Notes under the pieces: model-generated
The model's database searches: none
Told to the model about the DNA's origin: nothing
The model's input: only the letters and a program-made list of their open reading frames with translations
Origin: CAZXEU01 sp965207385
GTDB taxonomy: Bacteria; Bacteroidota; Rhodothermia; Rhodothermales; Bin80
Direction of reading: 5' to 3'
Assembly (NCBI GenBank): GCA_965207385.1
Contig: CBDBLZ010000020.1
Location: forward strand, 62,001 to 126,000
DNA length: 64,000 bases
In this document: in pieces, positions 24,845 through 33,496 of the stretch
Layout of the letters: each line of letters opens with the position of its first letter
How positions within the stretch are numbered: the first letter of the stretch is position 1
Translations under genes and position numbers: made by a program

Positions 24845-26737
24845 CTAGATCGAGTAGGTCGTAACAAAGGCCTCCGCTGCGAAGAATTCTGGCAGCCCCA
24901 GCCGATTGAGGCGATCCGCCGTTCCTGTATTGCGGTCCCGGGCCCGCTCCCAGAACTCCCGTTCGTCGTGGGCACCGGGAAACATGGCGCGGTCCTTCTG
25001 GCTCTCGTGCTTGAAGATGGCTTCTATCTTGCGTGCCATATCCGCCTTGGACATGGGTACGAACACGCTGGCCTGGTGAATCTCCCATTCCTGCCATGCG
25101 CCTCTGTAGAGCCATACCTTGGGCAGGGCGTGATCCTTGAGCCTGTTGTAGCGGGTAAGGGCGCGCGCAATGGCGTCGTAGCAAAGCCTGTGCGTGCCGT
25201 GGGGATCTGACAGGTCACCGGCTACAAACAGGTGGTGGGGGTCTAGCTGCCTGAGCAGCTCGTAAATGATCTGGACGTCGGCCTCCCCAACCGGTTTCTT
25301 CTTGGGGCTTCCCGTCCTGTAAAAGGGAAGATCCAGAAACCTGGCGTGCTCCTTCGACAATCCCATGACCTCGATGCCGGAAATGGCCTCCGCACATCTT
25401 ATGCTGGCCTTCAGCTTCTGGGCAACGGCAAGGTCTACCTGACCGGGCTGCTTTTGACTAAACGACTCCAGGATTTGCTGCTTGCGCGCGTGGAATGCCT
25501 CTTCGGCCTCCGCTGTCATCCCCAATTCTGCGAGGCTCATCTCGACGAATGCAAGGTAGCGGCGCAAGTCCGCGTCGAATACGGCCACTGACCCGTTCGT
25601 CATGTACGCGACAGTGACTTCGTTGCCGTTGCGTACAAGCTTGTCCAGCATGCCGCCCATGGAAATCACATCATCGTCCGGATGCGGGCTGAAGAGAATG
25701 ACACGCTCCTTTCCTGGCAAGCCATCGAGATACCGAATCGATTTTCGCAGGTCCTCAAACACCCGCAGACACAGCGCCTCAATGTCCGGGTAGGCGTGCA
25801 GCAGACCGTGGAGCCGGTTAGCGTGAAAATCTGCCGCCTCCAGTCGAAGCAAGGCCTTGTCCACTGCAGCGGATAGCCAGATGACGGCCCGCCTCGCCAG
25901 GTGCAGGTCCCACTTGAGGTCGCGAACGACGAGCCAGGGCGTCTTTTCACGGGTAAGCTCCGAGGCCGCCGCAGCGTCGGCGTACAGAGCAGCATTGGGG
26001 TGTGACTGTACGTGACTGGCAACCACGTCGTTGTCGCGAGAACCCTCCACGACGCGCCGAACGATGTTGGACTTGTGCTCTCCCGTGGCAATAAACAGGA
26101 TTTCCTCGGCCTCCAGGATGGTCCGCACGCCCACCGTCAGTGCCTCCAGCGGGACGTTTTCCTCGCCGTAAAAGGCGCTGGCCACGGTCTTGCGAAGCAT
26201 GCCGTCCAGGGTTACCAGGCGCGTCCGCACATGGGCACTCGCGCCGGGCTCGCTGAAGGCAATCTGCCCACTCCTGCCGATGCTCAGCAGTGCAAGGTCA
26301 ATGCCACCGGACTGCCTTATAGCCCGATCATACGCTGCGCAGTGGGAGTCCACATGCGTTGGCCCAAGGCTGCCATCCAGGAAATGGACTTGATCAGCGG
26401 GAATGTTGACCTGGTCCAGGAACTTCTCGCTCAGATACCGCCGACAGCTCTGCAGCCCTGCCGGCGGCATGGGGTAGTATTCGCCAAGAGAATAGGCCTC
26501 AACCGTCGAGAAATCCAAGTCCTCTTCCCGATGAAGCCGCACCAGCTCGCGGTATACACCAATGCAGGTAGACCCGGTGGACAGGGCCAGCACCGTGCGC
26601 TGCCCATTCTTCTGGCGGGCCTGGATAACGGCCGCTACGTGCATCGCTACCCTGTGGCACGTCTGCACAGGGTCCACGAAAATGGTAACGGGAATCTTCT
26701 CGCGCTGCGTACCGTCTCTTCTCTGGTGATGCCGCAT
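24845..26737 (-). CDS. NagB-like / PIG-L deacetylase fusion with altered deaminase site
   Basis: 630 residues. Residues of about 14-260 match glucosamine-6-phosphate deaminase (NagB) and about 340-580 a PIG-L (LmbE) N-acetyl-sugar deacetylase, the fusion layout known as NagB in many Bacteroidota. The PIG-L half looks intact: FSPHPDDDVISMGG (HPDDD at 352-356) and DLSDPHGTHRLC. The deaminase half keeps the phosphate loop STGSTCIGVY (53-62) but departs at key sites: the D-E-Y motif is G-E-Y (Gly85 in place of the catalytic Asp), and the GIG-x-D-G-H-IAFNEP loop reads SIGRSGQIAFSEP, with Ser156 and Gln158 at the Asp141 and His143 positions of E. coli NagB. Glu163 is kept. It may be mainly a deacetylase with a sugar-phosphate-sensing partner domain. 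Confidence 0.85.
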   Translation of the reverse strand: MRHHQRRDGTQREKIPVTIFVDPVQTCHRVAMHVAAVIQARQKNGQRTVLALSTGSTCIGVYRELVRLHREEDLDFSTVEAYSLGEYYPMPPAGLQSCRRYLSEKFLDQVNIPADQVHFLDGSLGPTHVDSHCAAYDRAIRQSGGIDLALLSIGRSGQIAFSEPGASAHVRTRLVTLDGMLRKTVASAFYGEENVPLEALTVGVRTILEAEEILFIATGEHKSNIVRRVVEGSRDNDVVASHVQSHPNAALYADAAAASELTREKTPWLVVRDLKWDLHLARRAVIWLSAAVDKALLRLEAADFHANRLHGLLHAYPDIEALCLRVFEDLRKSIRYLDGLPGKERVILFSPHPDDDVISMGGMLDKLVRNGNEVTVAYMTNGSVAVFDADLRRYLAFVEMSLAELGMTAEAEEAFHARKQQILESFSQKQPGQVDLAVAQKLKASIRCAEAISGIEVMGLSKEHARFLDLPFYRTGSPKKKPVGEADVQIIYELLRQLDPHHLFVAGDLSDPHGTHRLCYDAIARALTRYNRLKDHALPKVWLYRGAWQEWEIHQASVFVPMSKADMARKIEAIFKHESQKDRAMFPGAHDEREFWERARDRNTGTADRLNRLGLPEFFAAEAFVTTYSI

Positions 26738-27067
26738 GCTTTGTTGGGTAGCGCCCGCAAAAGGGCCACTGATACATCTGTTTAGTACGGGAGTTCTAGG
26801 TCCCGTACTACGCAGAATTCGCGGAAACTCTATAATGGAAAAAGGGCGCCGACTTGAATTTTCCGCACATATTTCGGAAATTCAGGCGAATTATTCGTAG
26901 CCCGCAAATAGAAGACTTGTCGTCCGCGTGGGATTGCGTAACCTGTCTCCCCGGTTGAAAAGGTGTTGAGGAAAAGGAGTTGTCGCTCCAGGCTAGTAGC
27001 TGAATGTTAGGGATTGGGACGACAAAGGACAACCGGGGGCCAAAGAATCTTTAGACCCGAATGCAGC
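26738..27067. other. 330-base divergent intergenic region
   Basis: Separates the NagB/PIG-L gene (minus) from the GT5-domain gene (plus) and should hold both promoters. It contains the inverted repeat listed next and a TATAAT-like hexamer at 26831-26836. Base composition is more A+T-rich than the flanking genes. No gene is seen. Confidence 0.5.
26783..26810. repeat. 10-bp inverted repeat, possible operator
   Basis: TAGTACGGGA (26783-26792) and its exact complement TCCCGTACTA (26801-26810) are separated by 8 bases. The repeat lies 46-73 bases upstream of the NagB/PIG-L start and about 260 bases upstream of the GT5 gene. There is no T-run on either side, so it is more likely a regulator binding site or 5' leader hairpin than a terminator. 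Confidence 0.45.
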
Positions 27068-27844
27068 ATGGCTGAGCGCACCAGAATCCTTTTCGTTTCC
27101 GGAGAAGTGGAGCCTTTTGCACGAGTGTCCGAAGCAGGATCCTTGGTGCGCCATCTTCCGGAACACCTCACCGACAGCGGCTCGTACGAAACGCGGATCA
27201 TGATGCCGCGCTATGGCACCATCAGCGAGCGAAGAAACCGCCTGCACGAGGTAATCAGGCTGTGCGGAACACCCATTTCCATGGGAAAAAGCGTGCAGAA
27301 CCTGAAGGTAAAGGTGGCGTCGATACCGGGCATCAGGCTGCAGGTCTATTTCATGGACAATGTCCACTTCTTCAAGCGCAAGGGGCTCCACCGGGACCGG
27401 CAGGGTACGCTGTTCCCGGATAATGCCGAACGAGCCCTGTTCTTCGCACGGTCCGTGCTTGAAACCGTGCTGAAGCTGCGATGGAAGCCGGACATTGTGC
27501 ACGCGTTCGGCTGGATCAGCGGTCTTATCCCGTTTCTGCTGGCGGACGAGTATCGCGACGAGCCACTCTTCGAAGGCACGAAAATCGTGTACACGCCGGA
27601 CGGCATCGATGCAGAAGCCAACATTACGGGCGCCTTTGTAAAGAAGATGAAGTTGTCCACGAACGGTTCGCTTGACGGCCTCAGTGTGTCCGACGTGGGG
27701 CTGCAGTTTGCCGACGCTTTTGCCTTTCCTTCGTCACTCAAGGAAGAATCGGACGGAGCGGTCCGATTCAGTGCGGATATGGAAGAGATGGCGGACCAGG
27801 CTATTTCCCTCTATGCCTCCACTATGGAGGCCCTCCAGGACTGA
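27068..27844 (+). CDS. Glycogen/starch synthase-like protein, N-terminal GT5 domain only
   Basis: 258 residues from the ATG at 27068, which starts the domain directly (MAERTRILFVSGEVEPFARV). It resembles the N-terminal Rossmann domain of glycogen synthase (GT5): ERRNRLHEVIRL, a VYFMDNVHFFKRKGLH strand, ALFFARSVLETVLKLRWKPDIVHAFGWISGLIPF and a YTPDGIDAEANITGAF segment. The C-terminal GT1-type domain is absent (full synthases are about 480 residues), and the ADP-glucose-binding K-x-G-G-L loop is replaced by ARVSEAGSL. Bacteroidota carry a conserved short protein of this kind, usually annotated glycogen/starch synthase and followed, as here, by a DUF4270 lipoprotein. Glycogen synthesis is doubtful. 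Confidence 0.82.
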   Translation: MAERTRILFVSGEVEPFARVSEAGSLVRHLPEHLTDSGSYETRIMMPRYGTISERRNRLHEVIRLCGTPISMGKSVQNLKVKVASIPGIRLQVYFMDNVHFFKRKGLHRDRQGTLFPDNAERALFFARSVLETVLKLRWKPDIVHAFGWISGLIPFLLADEYRDEPLFEGTKIVYTPDGIDAEANITGAFVKKMKLSTNGSLDGLSVSDVGLQFADAFAFPSSLKEESDGAVRFSADMEEMADQAISLYASTMEALQD

Positions 27845-27937
27845 CGGTGCTCAGAAAGCACAAGGAGCGTCAGGGCCACGTCCGGAATTAACGCACCCTT
27901 CGCACAACACGTGCGTTGCATGGGACGTTAGATCCGC

Positions 27938-29077
27938 ATGCAGAAGCGCCACCCGCTGCTCGACATGGCTAGAAACGCCCTTCCGGCAATGCTCCTGGCA
28001 CTTGCCGCATGCACCGACGTGACATCAGACGTTGGAGCAGACCTTCTTGAGGCTGGTACGGCGCCGGAGGTAGTGCAGGCCGTGCCAGTCGTGTTCGAGC
28101 AGATGCCGCATCGCGACATCACGGGCTCGCTGGAGCGCGTGCTCGCGGGCCATGTCGTGGACGAATTGGCAGGCACTATCAGAGTGACGGGCTATGCCGA
28201 CTTCGCCGGGGGGTTTGACGAATCGGACGCTTCCGCCATTTCGGCCGTGGATCTGCGCCTTGTACGGGACTACCTGTACGGTGACACCCTAGCGGATCTG
28301 ACACTGGATGTCCATGATATACTGCAAAGCTGGGAAGCGCTGGGAGGCAGGGCCGACACGGTCTTGCAGCTGGGCCCTCGCATCACGTCACTTACGTTCC
28401 CTGCCGCGGACACGCTCGCAGTCGTTTCCCTTCCACAGTCCTGGATTGATCTGCACGTCGGTGCGCTGCGCAGTCCGGACTTTGACGAACGCTTTCACGG
28501 TCTCGCCTTGTTGGCAAGGTCTGAATCCGGCGTGGCCGGCTTTTCTGCGCCCGGCAGCGAACTCCTGATAACTACCGGCAGCGGCACAGTCTCCTACAAC
28601 CTGTCCCGCGCCATTTCGCGTATCGAGCGCCTGAGCCCTGCTGCTCCGCCGGAGGGCACGGTGCTTCTGCAGGACGGCAGCGGTCCGAGCATCCGGATTT
28701 CGTTCGATCTTGAAGACTTCAGGCAGCGGCCGCTGAGCGGAGCAACGGTCCGGCTGTCCGCCGATGCTGTACTGGGCCGGATGGCCCCCGCGCATTTCGT
28801 GCGGCCAAGCATTGAAACGCTTCATCTGGTAATGGTGCCGGAAGAAGGGGCCATTGGCACGGTAATTGCGGAATTTGTACGTGCGGACGGTGCCATATTC
28901 GAGACCTCGGGCCTTGATCTGGCTGCATTCTTTCAGGACACCTTTCTCGGCGTGCACGAATTTGCCTACATGGAACTGCGCGTGCCCGTGCAGGAAAACA
29001 CCGTCAACACCATTTTAATCCATGATGCCACCTCGGGCGACCTTGCGCCGGAAGCGCTCTTCGTCTTTACGCGCTAA
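27938..29077 (+). CDS. DUF4270-type lipoprotein
   Basis: 379 residues. The N-terminus ends in a lipobox (LLALAAC, Cys25), so a lipid-anchored envelope protein is expected; an in-frame ATG at 27965 would shorten the n-region. The rest is beta-rich, with DLEDFRQRPLSGATVRLSADAVLG and RVPVQENTVNTILIHDATSGDLAPEALFVFT near the end. Family assignment to DUF4270 rests on its size, lipobox and place after the GT5-domain gene, a pairing seen across Bacteroidota. The next gene starts 3 bases after the stop, so they are probably co-translated. Confidence 0.72.
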   Translation: MQKRHPLLDMARNALPAMLLALAACTDVTSDVGADLLEAGTAPEVVQAVPVVFEQMPHRDITGSLERVLAGHVVDELAGTIRVTGYADFAGGFDESDASAISAVDLRLVRDYLYGDTLADLTLDVHDILQSWEALGGRADTVLQLGPRITSLTFPAADTLAVVSLPQSWIDLHVGALRSPDFDERFHGLALLARSESGVAGFSAPGSELLITTGSGTVSYNLSRAISRIERLSPAAPPEGTVLLQDGSGPSIRISFDLEDFRQRPLSGATVRLSADAVLGRMAPAHFVRPSIETLHLVMVPEEGAIGTVIAEFVRADGAIFETSGLDLAAFFQDTFLGVHEFAYMELRVPVQENTVNTILIHDATSGDLAPEALFVFTR

Positions 29078-29080
29078 GCC

Positions 29081-30403
29081 ATGACAGACGGCCTCGCCAG
29101 ATCAATTGCCGCTCTTCTCGCGTGCATGGCGGCAACCCTCACAGGCCCGGTTCACATTGCGGCTGCACAGGCGGCGCAGGACGGCTCCATCTACTCTCGG
29201 TACGGCCTTGGCGAGCTCCGAACCTTTTCCTCCTCCCGAATACAGGCCATGGGAGGGGGAGGCACCGCCCTGTGGTCCGGCGAGTCTGTCAATCTCGGCA
29301 ATCCGGCCACCTGGAGCAGCCAGACCCTGGTGCATGCTGCAGCCAGCATGCGCTTTGACGGCATAAGGACTCAGGACGCAGCAGAAAACAGCAAGAACCT
29401 GCTGTCCGGCACACTTGGCGCTATCCAGTTCGGCATGCCGCTACTGACTAGCCGGCTGGGCTTCGGAGTCGCGTTCGAGCCCTACTCGCGCGTCAATTAC
29501 GGCATCGTCACAGATGGTTCCCTGGTAACGGATCCGCGCTCGGCGGAGGACGTCGCGTACCGCCTGATTCACACAGGGACGGGCGGGTTGCAGCGCGTGA
29601 GAACCGGGCTGGGATATCGCCCCGCCAGCTGGCTGTCTGTTGGGGCCGCCATCGAATTCCTGTTTGGTATCATTGAGGAGACGCGCCGCACGACCCTTTT
29701 CTCCGACGAGTTTTTCGAAACAAACCTGGCTACGAGCACTCGCATGCGGGCGACGACGGCGACGGCAGGCGCGTCCGTTCTGCTGGCCGACGTGCTGACG
29801 GAAAACGATGCCCTGGCATTGGCAGGCACCGTGACGCTGCCCGCTACAGTATCCGCCAATCGGGCAGTGACGCTTGGCGAAAGCCTGGATCGGGATACGC
29901 TTGGAACCCGGACAGAGGGCAGCATGCACCTTCCGCTCGGGATTCGCGGCGGCGTGAGCTACGCGCTTCGAAACAGGTGGAGCGCCACGGCGGATCTATT
30001 GTATGAGCCCTGGACTGACTTTGAAACCGACCTCTCGCTTCCCGGCATCGTTCCCGGCGAGCCGGGCTCCATGAGGGACCGCCGCCGGATCTCTGCCGGC
30101 TTGGAATTCCTGCCGGCCGGCCCAAGCCAGCTGGAGTCCTACTTCGCGAGGATTGCCTACCGGCTGGGCTTCTTTGTGGACGAGATGTACGTTTCCCCTG
30201 CAGCCGACTCCGAGGTGGGTACGCGCGCCATAACCGGGGGCCTCAGCTTCCCGGCGATGCTGACGGGAACGCGCCTGGACGTGACCTTCCAGATGGGCAC
30301 ACGCGGATCGACGGCGCGCAATCTGGTTCGCGACCGGTTCCTTACATTGTCCTTGACTGTCAATATCGGTGAACGCTGGTTCGTAAAGCGGAAACTTGGA
30401 TGA
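29081..30403 (+). CDS. Outer-membrane beta-barrel protein
   Basis: 440 residues with a signal peptide at about 1-30 ending near AAAQAAQ. The mature start (GSIYSRYGLGELRTFSSSRIQAMGGGGTAL) is typical of a Bacteroidota outer-membrane protein family related to FadL/PorV-like barrels. The remainder has alternating amphipathic strands (LLTSRLGFGVAFEPYSRVNYG, WSATADLLYEPWTDFETD) and ends with LSLTVNIGERWFVKRKLG, a plausible barrel-terminal strand. It sits between the lipoprotein gene and a TPR gene on the same strand. It could be the barrel partner of that lipoprotein. Function is not established. Confidence 0.75.
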   Translation: MTDGLARSIAALLACMAATLTGPVHIAAAQAAQDGSIYSRYGLGELRTFSSSRIQAMGGGGTALWSGESVNLGNPATWSSQTLVHAAASMRFDGIRTQDAAENSKNLLSGTLGAIQFGMPLLTSRLGFGVAFEPYSRVNYGIVTDGSLVTDPRSAEDVAYRLIHTGTGGLQRVRTGLGYRPASWLSVGAAIEFLFGIIEETRRTTLFSDEFFETNLATSTRMRATTATAGASVLLADVLTENDALALAGTVTLPATVSANRAVTLGESLDRDTLGTRTEGSMHLPLGIRGGVSYALRNRWSATADLLYEPWTDFETDLSLPGIVPGEPGSMRDRRRISAGLEFLPAGPSQLESYFARIAYRLGFFVDEMYVSPAADSEVGTRAITGGLSFPAMLTGTRLDVTFQMGTRGSTARNLVRDRFLTLSLTVNIGERWFVKRKLG

Positions 30404-30464
30404 TTTCCGCGTGTCTATAGATATTGCTCCTTTGGCCACCAACGGGCCCAGACCCAGAGAAACC

Positions 30465-31748
30465 ATGATCAGCTTCGCACGGCTTTTATCCTTTGCAGCC
30501 ATTGCTGCTTTGGCCACGACGGCGGCATGGCAGCCGCGGATCGCGCTCGCCCAGGGCGGCGAGTTGAATCAGGAGTCTGCCGTGCAGTTTAGCCTTTACT
30601 GGGAGAATTTCAAGAACAAGAATTACATCGACGGCCTGCCGAACCTTGTGTGGCTCCTGCAGCACGATCCGGGCTTCCCGGGCACGAGAGACAGGAATTT
30701 TGAAAAGGCCGTGGAAGCCTACGAAGCCCTGGCGATGGAGGAAGAGGATCCGGCAAGAAAGCGCGCGCTGTTCGATTCCGCCCTGGTCCAGTTTGATCGG
30801 GTTGTTCCGGTGATCCAGGGGCTGGGCGGTGAGATCGACGCCTTCGAGTGGACCCGCAACAAGGGACGCTTTATCCAGGAGCACCTGGCCGATCTTCCAG
30901 ATCTGGAAGGCGAGGCCATAGCGGCATATTCGGCGGCCTACCGGCTGGAGCCTTCACGCCTGGATCCCTACTACCTGGACGTGATACTGAATGCGCATTA
31001 TTCGGACGGAGACATTGGTGCAACGCTTGGCCTGTTGCGTGAGCTGAACGACACGCGGGGCGAAGAAGACGGCGTCGAATTGCTTGTGCGCAAGTACTTT
31101 GCGGTCATTCCACCGGAGGAGCAGATCGGATTCCTTGAGGAGCAACTCGCCGAGGACGAAACCAATGTAGAGGTGATTCAGCAGCTGTTCGAACTCTACG
31201 AACAGGAGGGCTACCACGGAAGGCTCCTTGAGCTCGCTCCCAAGGTACTGGCGCTGGATCCAACCCCGGAAGTACTTCGGATGCTGACTCGCATGTACCT
31301 CGAAGAAGGCGATACGGACAAGGCCATCGACGTATTTGACCAGTTGAGGGAATTGCCCGGTGTCGAGCTGGAACCGCAGGATCTGCACAACATGGGCATC
31401 GCCCAGCAGGAGAAGGAGAATTATGCCGAAGCCCGGCGCTACTATCAGGAAGCAAGCAATCTGGATTCGGACTATTCGCCGGCGCTGCGTGCCATAGCGG
31501 ACCTTTATGCCACTGCAGCTGCCCGGTGCGGCGTGGAAGACAGGGAGCAGTCCGCCGTGTTCTGGCTCATTGCGGATGCGTACCAGCGAGCCGGCGACGG
31601 TGCTGGCGCAGCTAGAATGAAAACGGCATTCCCCACGGCCGAGGATATTTTCTACGTTCAGAAATGGACCAACGGGGAGCCTACTTCGGTCTCGTACACG
31701 TGCCGTGGCATGACCATCAGCGGCACAACGACGGTGCGACAGCGGTAG
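30465..31748 (+). CDS. Exported tetratricopeptide-repeat protein
   Basis: 427 residues from the ATG at 30465, giving an N-terminal signal peptide (MISFARLLSFAAIAALATTAAW, cleaved near IALAQ); an upstream in-frame codon at 30396 would overlap the previous gene. TPR-like helix pairs are visible from about residue 40, for example LLELAPKVLALDPTPEVLRMLTRMYLEEGDTDKAIDVFDQL and NMGIAQQEKENYAEARRYYQEASNLDSDYSPALRAIADLYA. A late YTCRGM cysteine has a possible partner in AARCGVED. It is the last gene before a strong terminator. It may act as a periplasmic scaffold for the upstream envelope proteins. Confidence 0.8.
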   Translation: MISFARLLSFAAIAALATTAAWQPRIALAQGGELNQESAVQFSLYWENFKNKNYIDGLPNLVWLLQHDPGFPGTRDRNFEKAVEAYEALAMEEEDPARKRALFDSALVQFDRVVPVIQGLGGEIDAFEWTRNKGRFIQEHLADLPDLEGEAIAAYSAAYRLEPSRLDPYYLDVILNAHYSDGDIGATLGLLRELNDTRGEEDGVELLVRKYFAVIPPEEQIGFLEEQLAEDETNVEVIQQLFELYEQEGYHGRLLELAPKVLALDPTPEVLRMLTRMYLEEGDTDKAIDVFDQLRELPGVELEPQDLHNMGIAQQEKENYAEARRYYQEASNLDSDYSPALRAIADLYATAAARCGVEDREQSAVFWLIADAYQRAGDGAGAARMKTAFPTAEDIFYVQKWTNGEPTSVSYTCRGMTISGTTTVRQR

Positions 31749-31771
31749 GTCCTGAACGTGATCGCAATATG

Positions 31772-31818
31772 CAGGCCGGCGGCTTCCCTATTGCAGCGGT
31801 GTCGCCGGCCTGTTTTTT
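31772..31818 (+). terminator. Rho-independent terminator after the envelope gene block
   Basis: Stem CAGGCCGGCGGC (31772-31783) pairs with GTCGCCGGCCTG (31801-31812), 12 bp including one G-T pair, with a 17-base loop and six T (31813-31818). It lies 23 bases after the TPR gene and before eno. Confidence 0.88.
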
Positions 31819-31888
31819 GTTGTGCTAGTCGTGACCTTCGATAATCGGCGGTTCCGGCCTTCAGAAATAGAACCTGATTCTTGAACAC

Positions 31889-33172
31889 ATGGCTCTGATT
31901 GATCAACTTGTGGCCCGGCAAATCCTTGACAGCCGCGGCAACCCGACGCTGGAAGTGGATGTCCTCACTTCGGCGGGAGTGCTGGGTCGCGCAGCCGTGC
32001 CCAGTGGCGCCTCAACCGGCGAGCATGAAGCGGTTGAACTCAGAGATCACGACGAAACGGTATACATGGGCAAGAGTGTCTACCAGGCCGTCGACAATGT
32101 CAACAACCGGATTGCGGAAGAGCTCAAGCACAGCTACGTACTCGACCAGGCCGGCATTGACCAGCGCCTCATTGATCTTGACGGAACGCCCGCGAAGTCC
32201 AGGCTCGGCGCCAACGCCATCCTGGGTGTTTCACTTGCGGTGGCCAAGGCAGCCGCCGCCACGGTCGGGCTACCGCTGTACCGGTATGTTGGGGGCGTCG
32301 ATGCTCATGTGCTTCCCGTTCCGATGATGAACATTATCAATGGAGGACGGCACGCCGACAACAGGGTCGATATGCAAGAATTCATGGTCATGCCCACCGG
32401 CGGAATCACGTTCGCCGAGAGCCTGCGCATGGGAGCAGAAGTCTTCCACACGCTCAGGAAGGTATTGAAGGAGCGCGGATACAGTACTGCCGTCGGAGAT
32501 GAGGGCGGGTTTGCTCCCGACCTGGCGTCAAACGAGGAAGCCGTCGAGGTTATTCTCCTGGCCATTGAGCGGGCCGGATACACGCCCGGTGAGGACGTGT
32601 ATATTGCCCTCGACCCCGCCGTGTCAGAGATGTACGAAAGTGGAGCATATGTATTCTGGAAGAGTGATCCGGATCGGAAACGGTCTTCGGAAGACATGGT
32701 CGCGCTTTGGGCGCAGTGGACCGAAAGGTACCCAATCATCTCGATAGAGGACGGACTGGACGAAAACGACTGGCAAGGGTGGTCGCTGCTGACAGAATCC
32801 ATAGGGGACCGCGTGCAACTGGTAGGAGACGACCTTTTTGTGACCAGCACCAAGCGCTTGCAGAGAGGCATTCGCCAGCGCGCCGCGAACTCCATCCTGA
32901 TCAAGCTGAACCAGATCGGGACCCTTACCGAGACCCTGCGGGCGATCGAGCTTGCTCACCGGCATGGATTCACGGCCGTAATCAGTCATCGCTCGGGGGA
33001 AACCGAGGATACTACCATTGCTGATTTGGCTGTCGCCACCAATGCGGGACAGATCAAGACGGGCTCAGCCTGTCGCAGTGACAGGCTGGCCAAGTACAAC
33101 CAGCTCCTGCGCATAGAGCAGGAGCTGGGGGATGCAGCGGCCTACCGGGGCCGCCACGCCTTCCACGTGTAG
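31889..33172 (+). CDS. eno: Enolase (phosphopyruvate hydratase)
   Basis: 427 residues, normal for enolase, which converts 2-phosphoglycerate to phosphoenolpyruvate in glycolysis and the reverse direction. Recognisable segments are QILDSRGNPTLEVDV, VPSGASTGEHEAVELRD, DEGGFAPDL, IALDPAVSEMY, ISIEDGLDENDW, the signature SILIKLNQIGTLTE (with the catalytic Lys) and SHRSGETEDTTIADL. The late loop reads KTGSACRSDR where KTGSLSRSDR is common, a mild change. It follows a terminator, so it has its own promoter, and starts a tight array with the ftsB-like gene (8 bases), the ROK kinase and lptD. Confidence 0.97.
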   Translation: MALIDQLVARQILDSRGNPTLEVDVLTSAGVLGRAAVPSGASTGEHEAVELRDHDETVYMGKSVYQAVDNVNNRIAEELKHSYVLDQAGIDQRLIDLDGTPAKSRLGANAILGVSLAVAKAAAATVGLPLYRYVGGVDAHVLPVPMMNIINGGRHADNRVDMQEFMVMPTGGITFAESLRMGAEVFHTLRKVLKERGYSTAVGDEGGFAPDLASNEEAVEVILLAIERAGYTPGEDVYIALDPAVSEMYESGAYVFWKSDPDRKRSSEDMVALWAQWTERYPIISIEDGLDENDWQGWSLLTESIGDRVQLVGDDLFVTSTKRLQRGIRQRAANSILIKLNQIGTLTETLRAIELAHRHGFTAVISHRSGETEDTTIADLAVATNAGQIKTGSACRSDRLAKYNQLLRIEQELGDAAAYRGRHAFHV

Positions 33173-33180
33173 AACCGCGT

Positions 33181-33489
33181 ATGCCCGTTGGCCGCAACAT
33201 ACCTCGTGCCGTGCGCCGGGCCATCATTGCCGTTCTGGTACTTGGAGCCGTCGTCTGGTTTGTCTTTTTTGACAGCTACAGCGTGCGCAAGCGAATCGAC
33301 TGGCAAGCCGAGTATGAACAGCTGGAATCGGAAAACGCGCTATTGCGCCAGGAAATAGCCCGCCTCAAGGAAGAGCTGGCTGAACCTCCAACCGACGAAA
33401 TGATCGAGAAGATTGCCCGGGAACAGTACGGCATGCGCCGGCCTGGAGAGTTGGTCTATCGGCTCGAAACGGCACCACCGCCCGAATAG
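33181..33489 (+). CDS. FtsB/DivIC-type septum formation initiator
   Basis: 102 residues. One transmembrane helix (about 14-31, AIIAVLVLGAVVWFVFF) is followed by a coiled coil (about 38-68, QAEYEQLESENALLRQEIARL), then the family ending IEKIAREQYGMRRPGELVYRL. These proteins join the divisome with FtsL/FtsQ equivalents and help activate septal wall synthesis. It starts 8 bases after eno, an eno-ftsB adjacency also seen in Proteobacteria, and precedes the ROK kinase by 7 bases. Confidence 0.88.
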   Translation: MPVGRNIPRAVRRAIIAVLVLGAVVWFVFFDSYSVRKRIDWQAEYEQLESENALLRQEIARLKEELAEPPTDEMIEKIAREQYGMRRPGELVYRLETAPPPE

Positions 33490-33496
33490 AAGCCAA

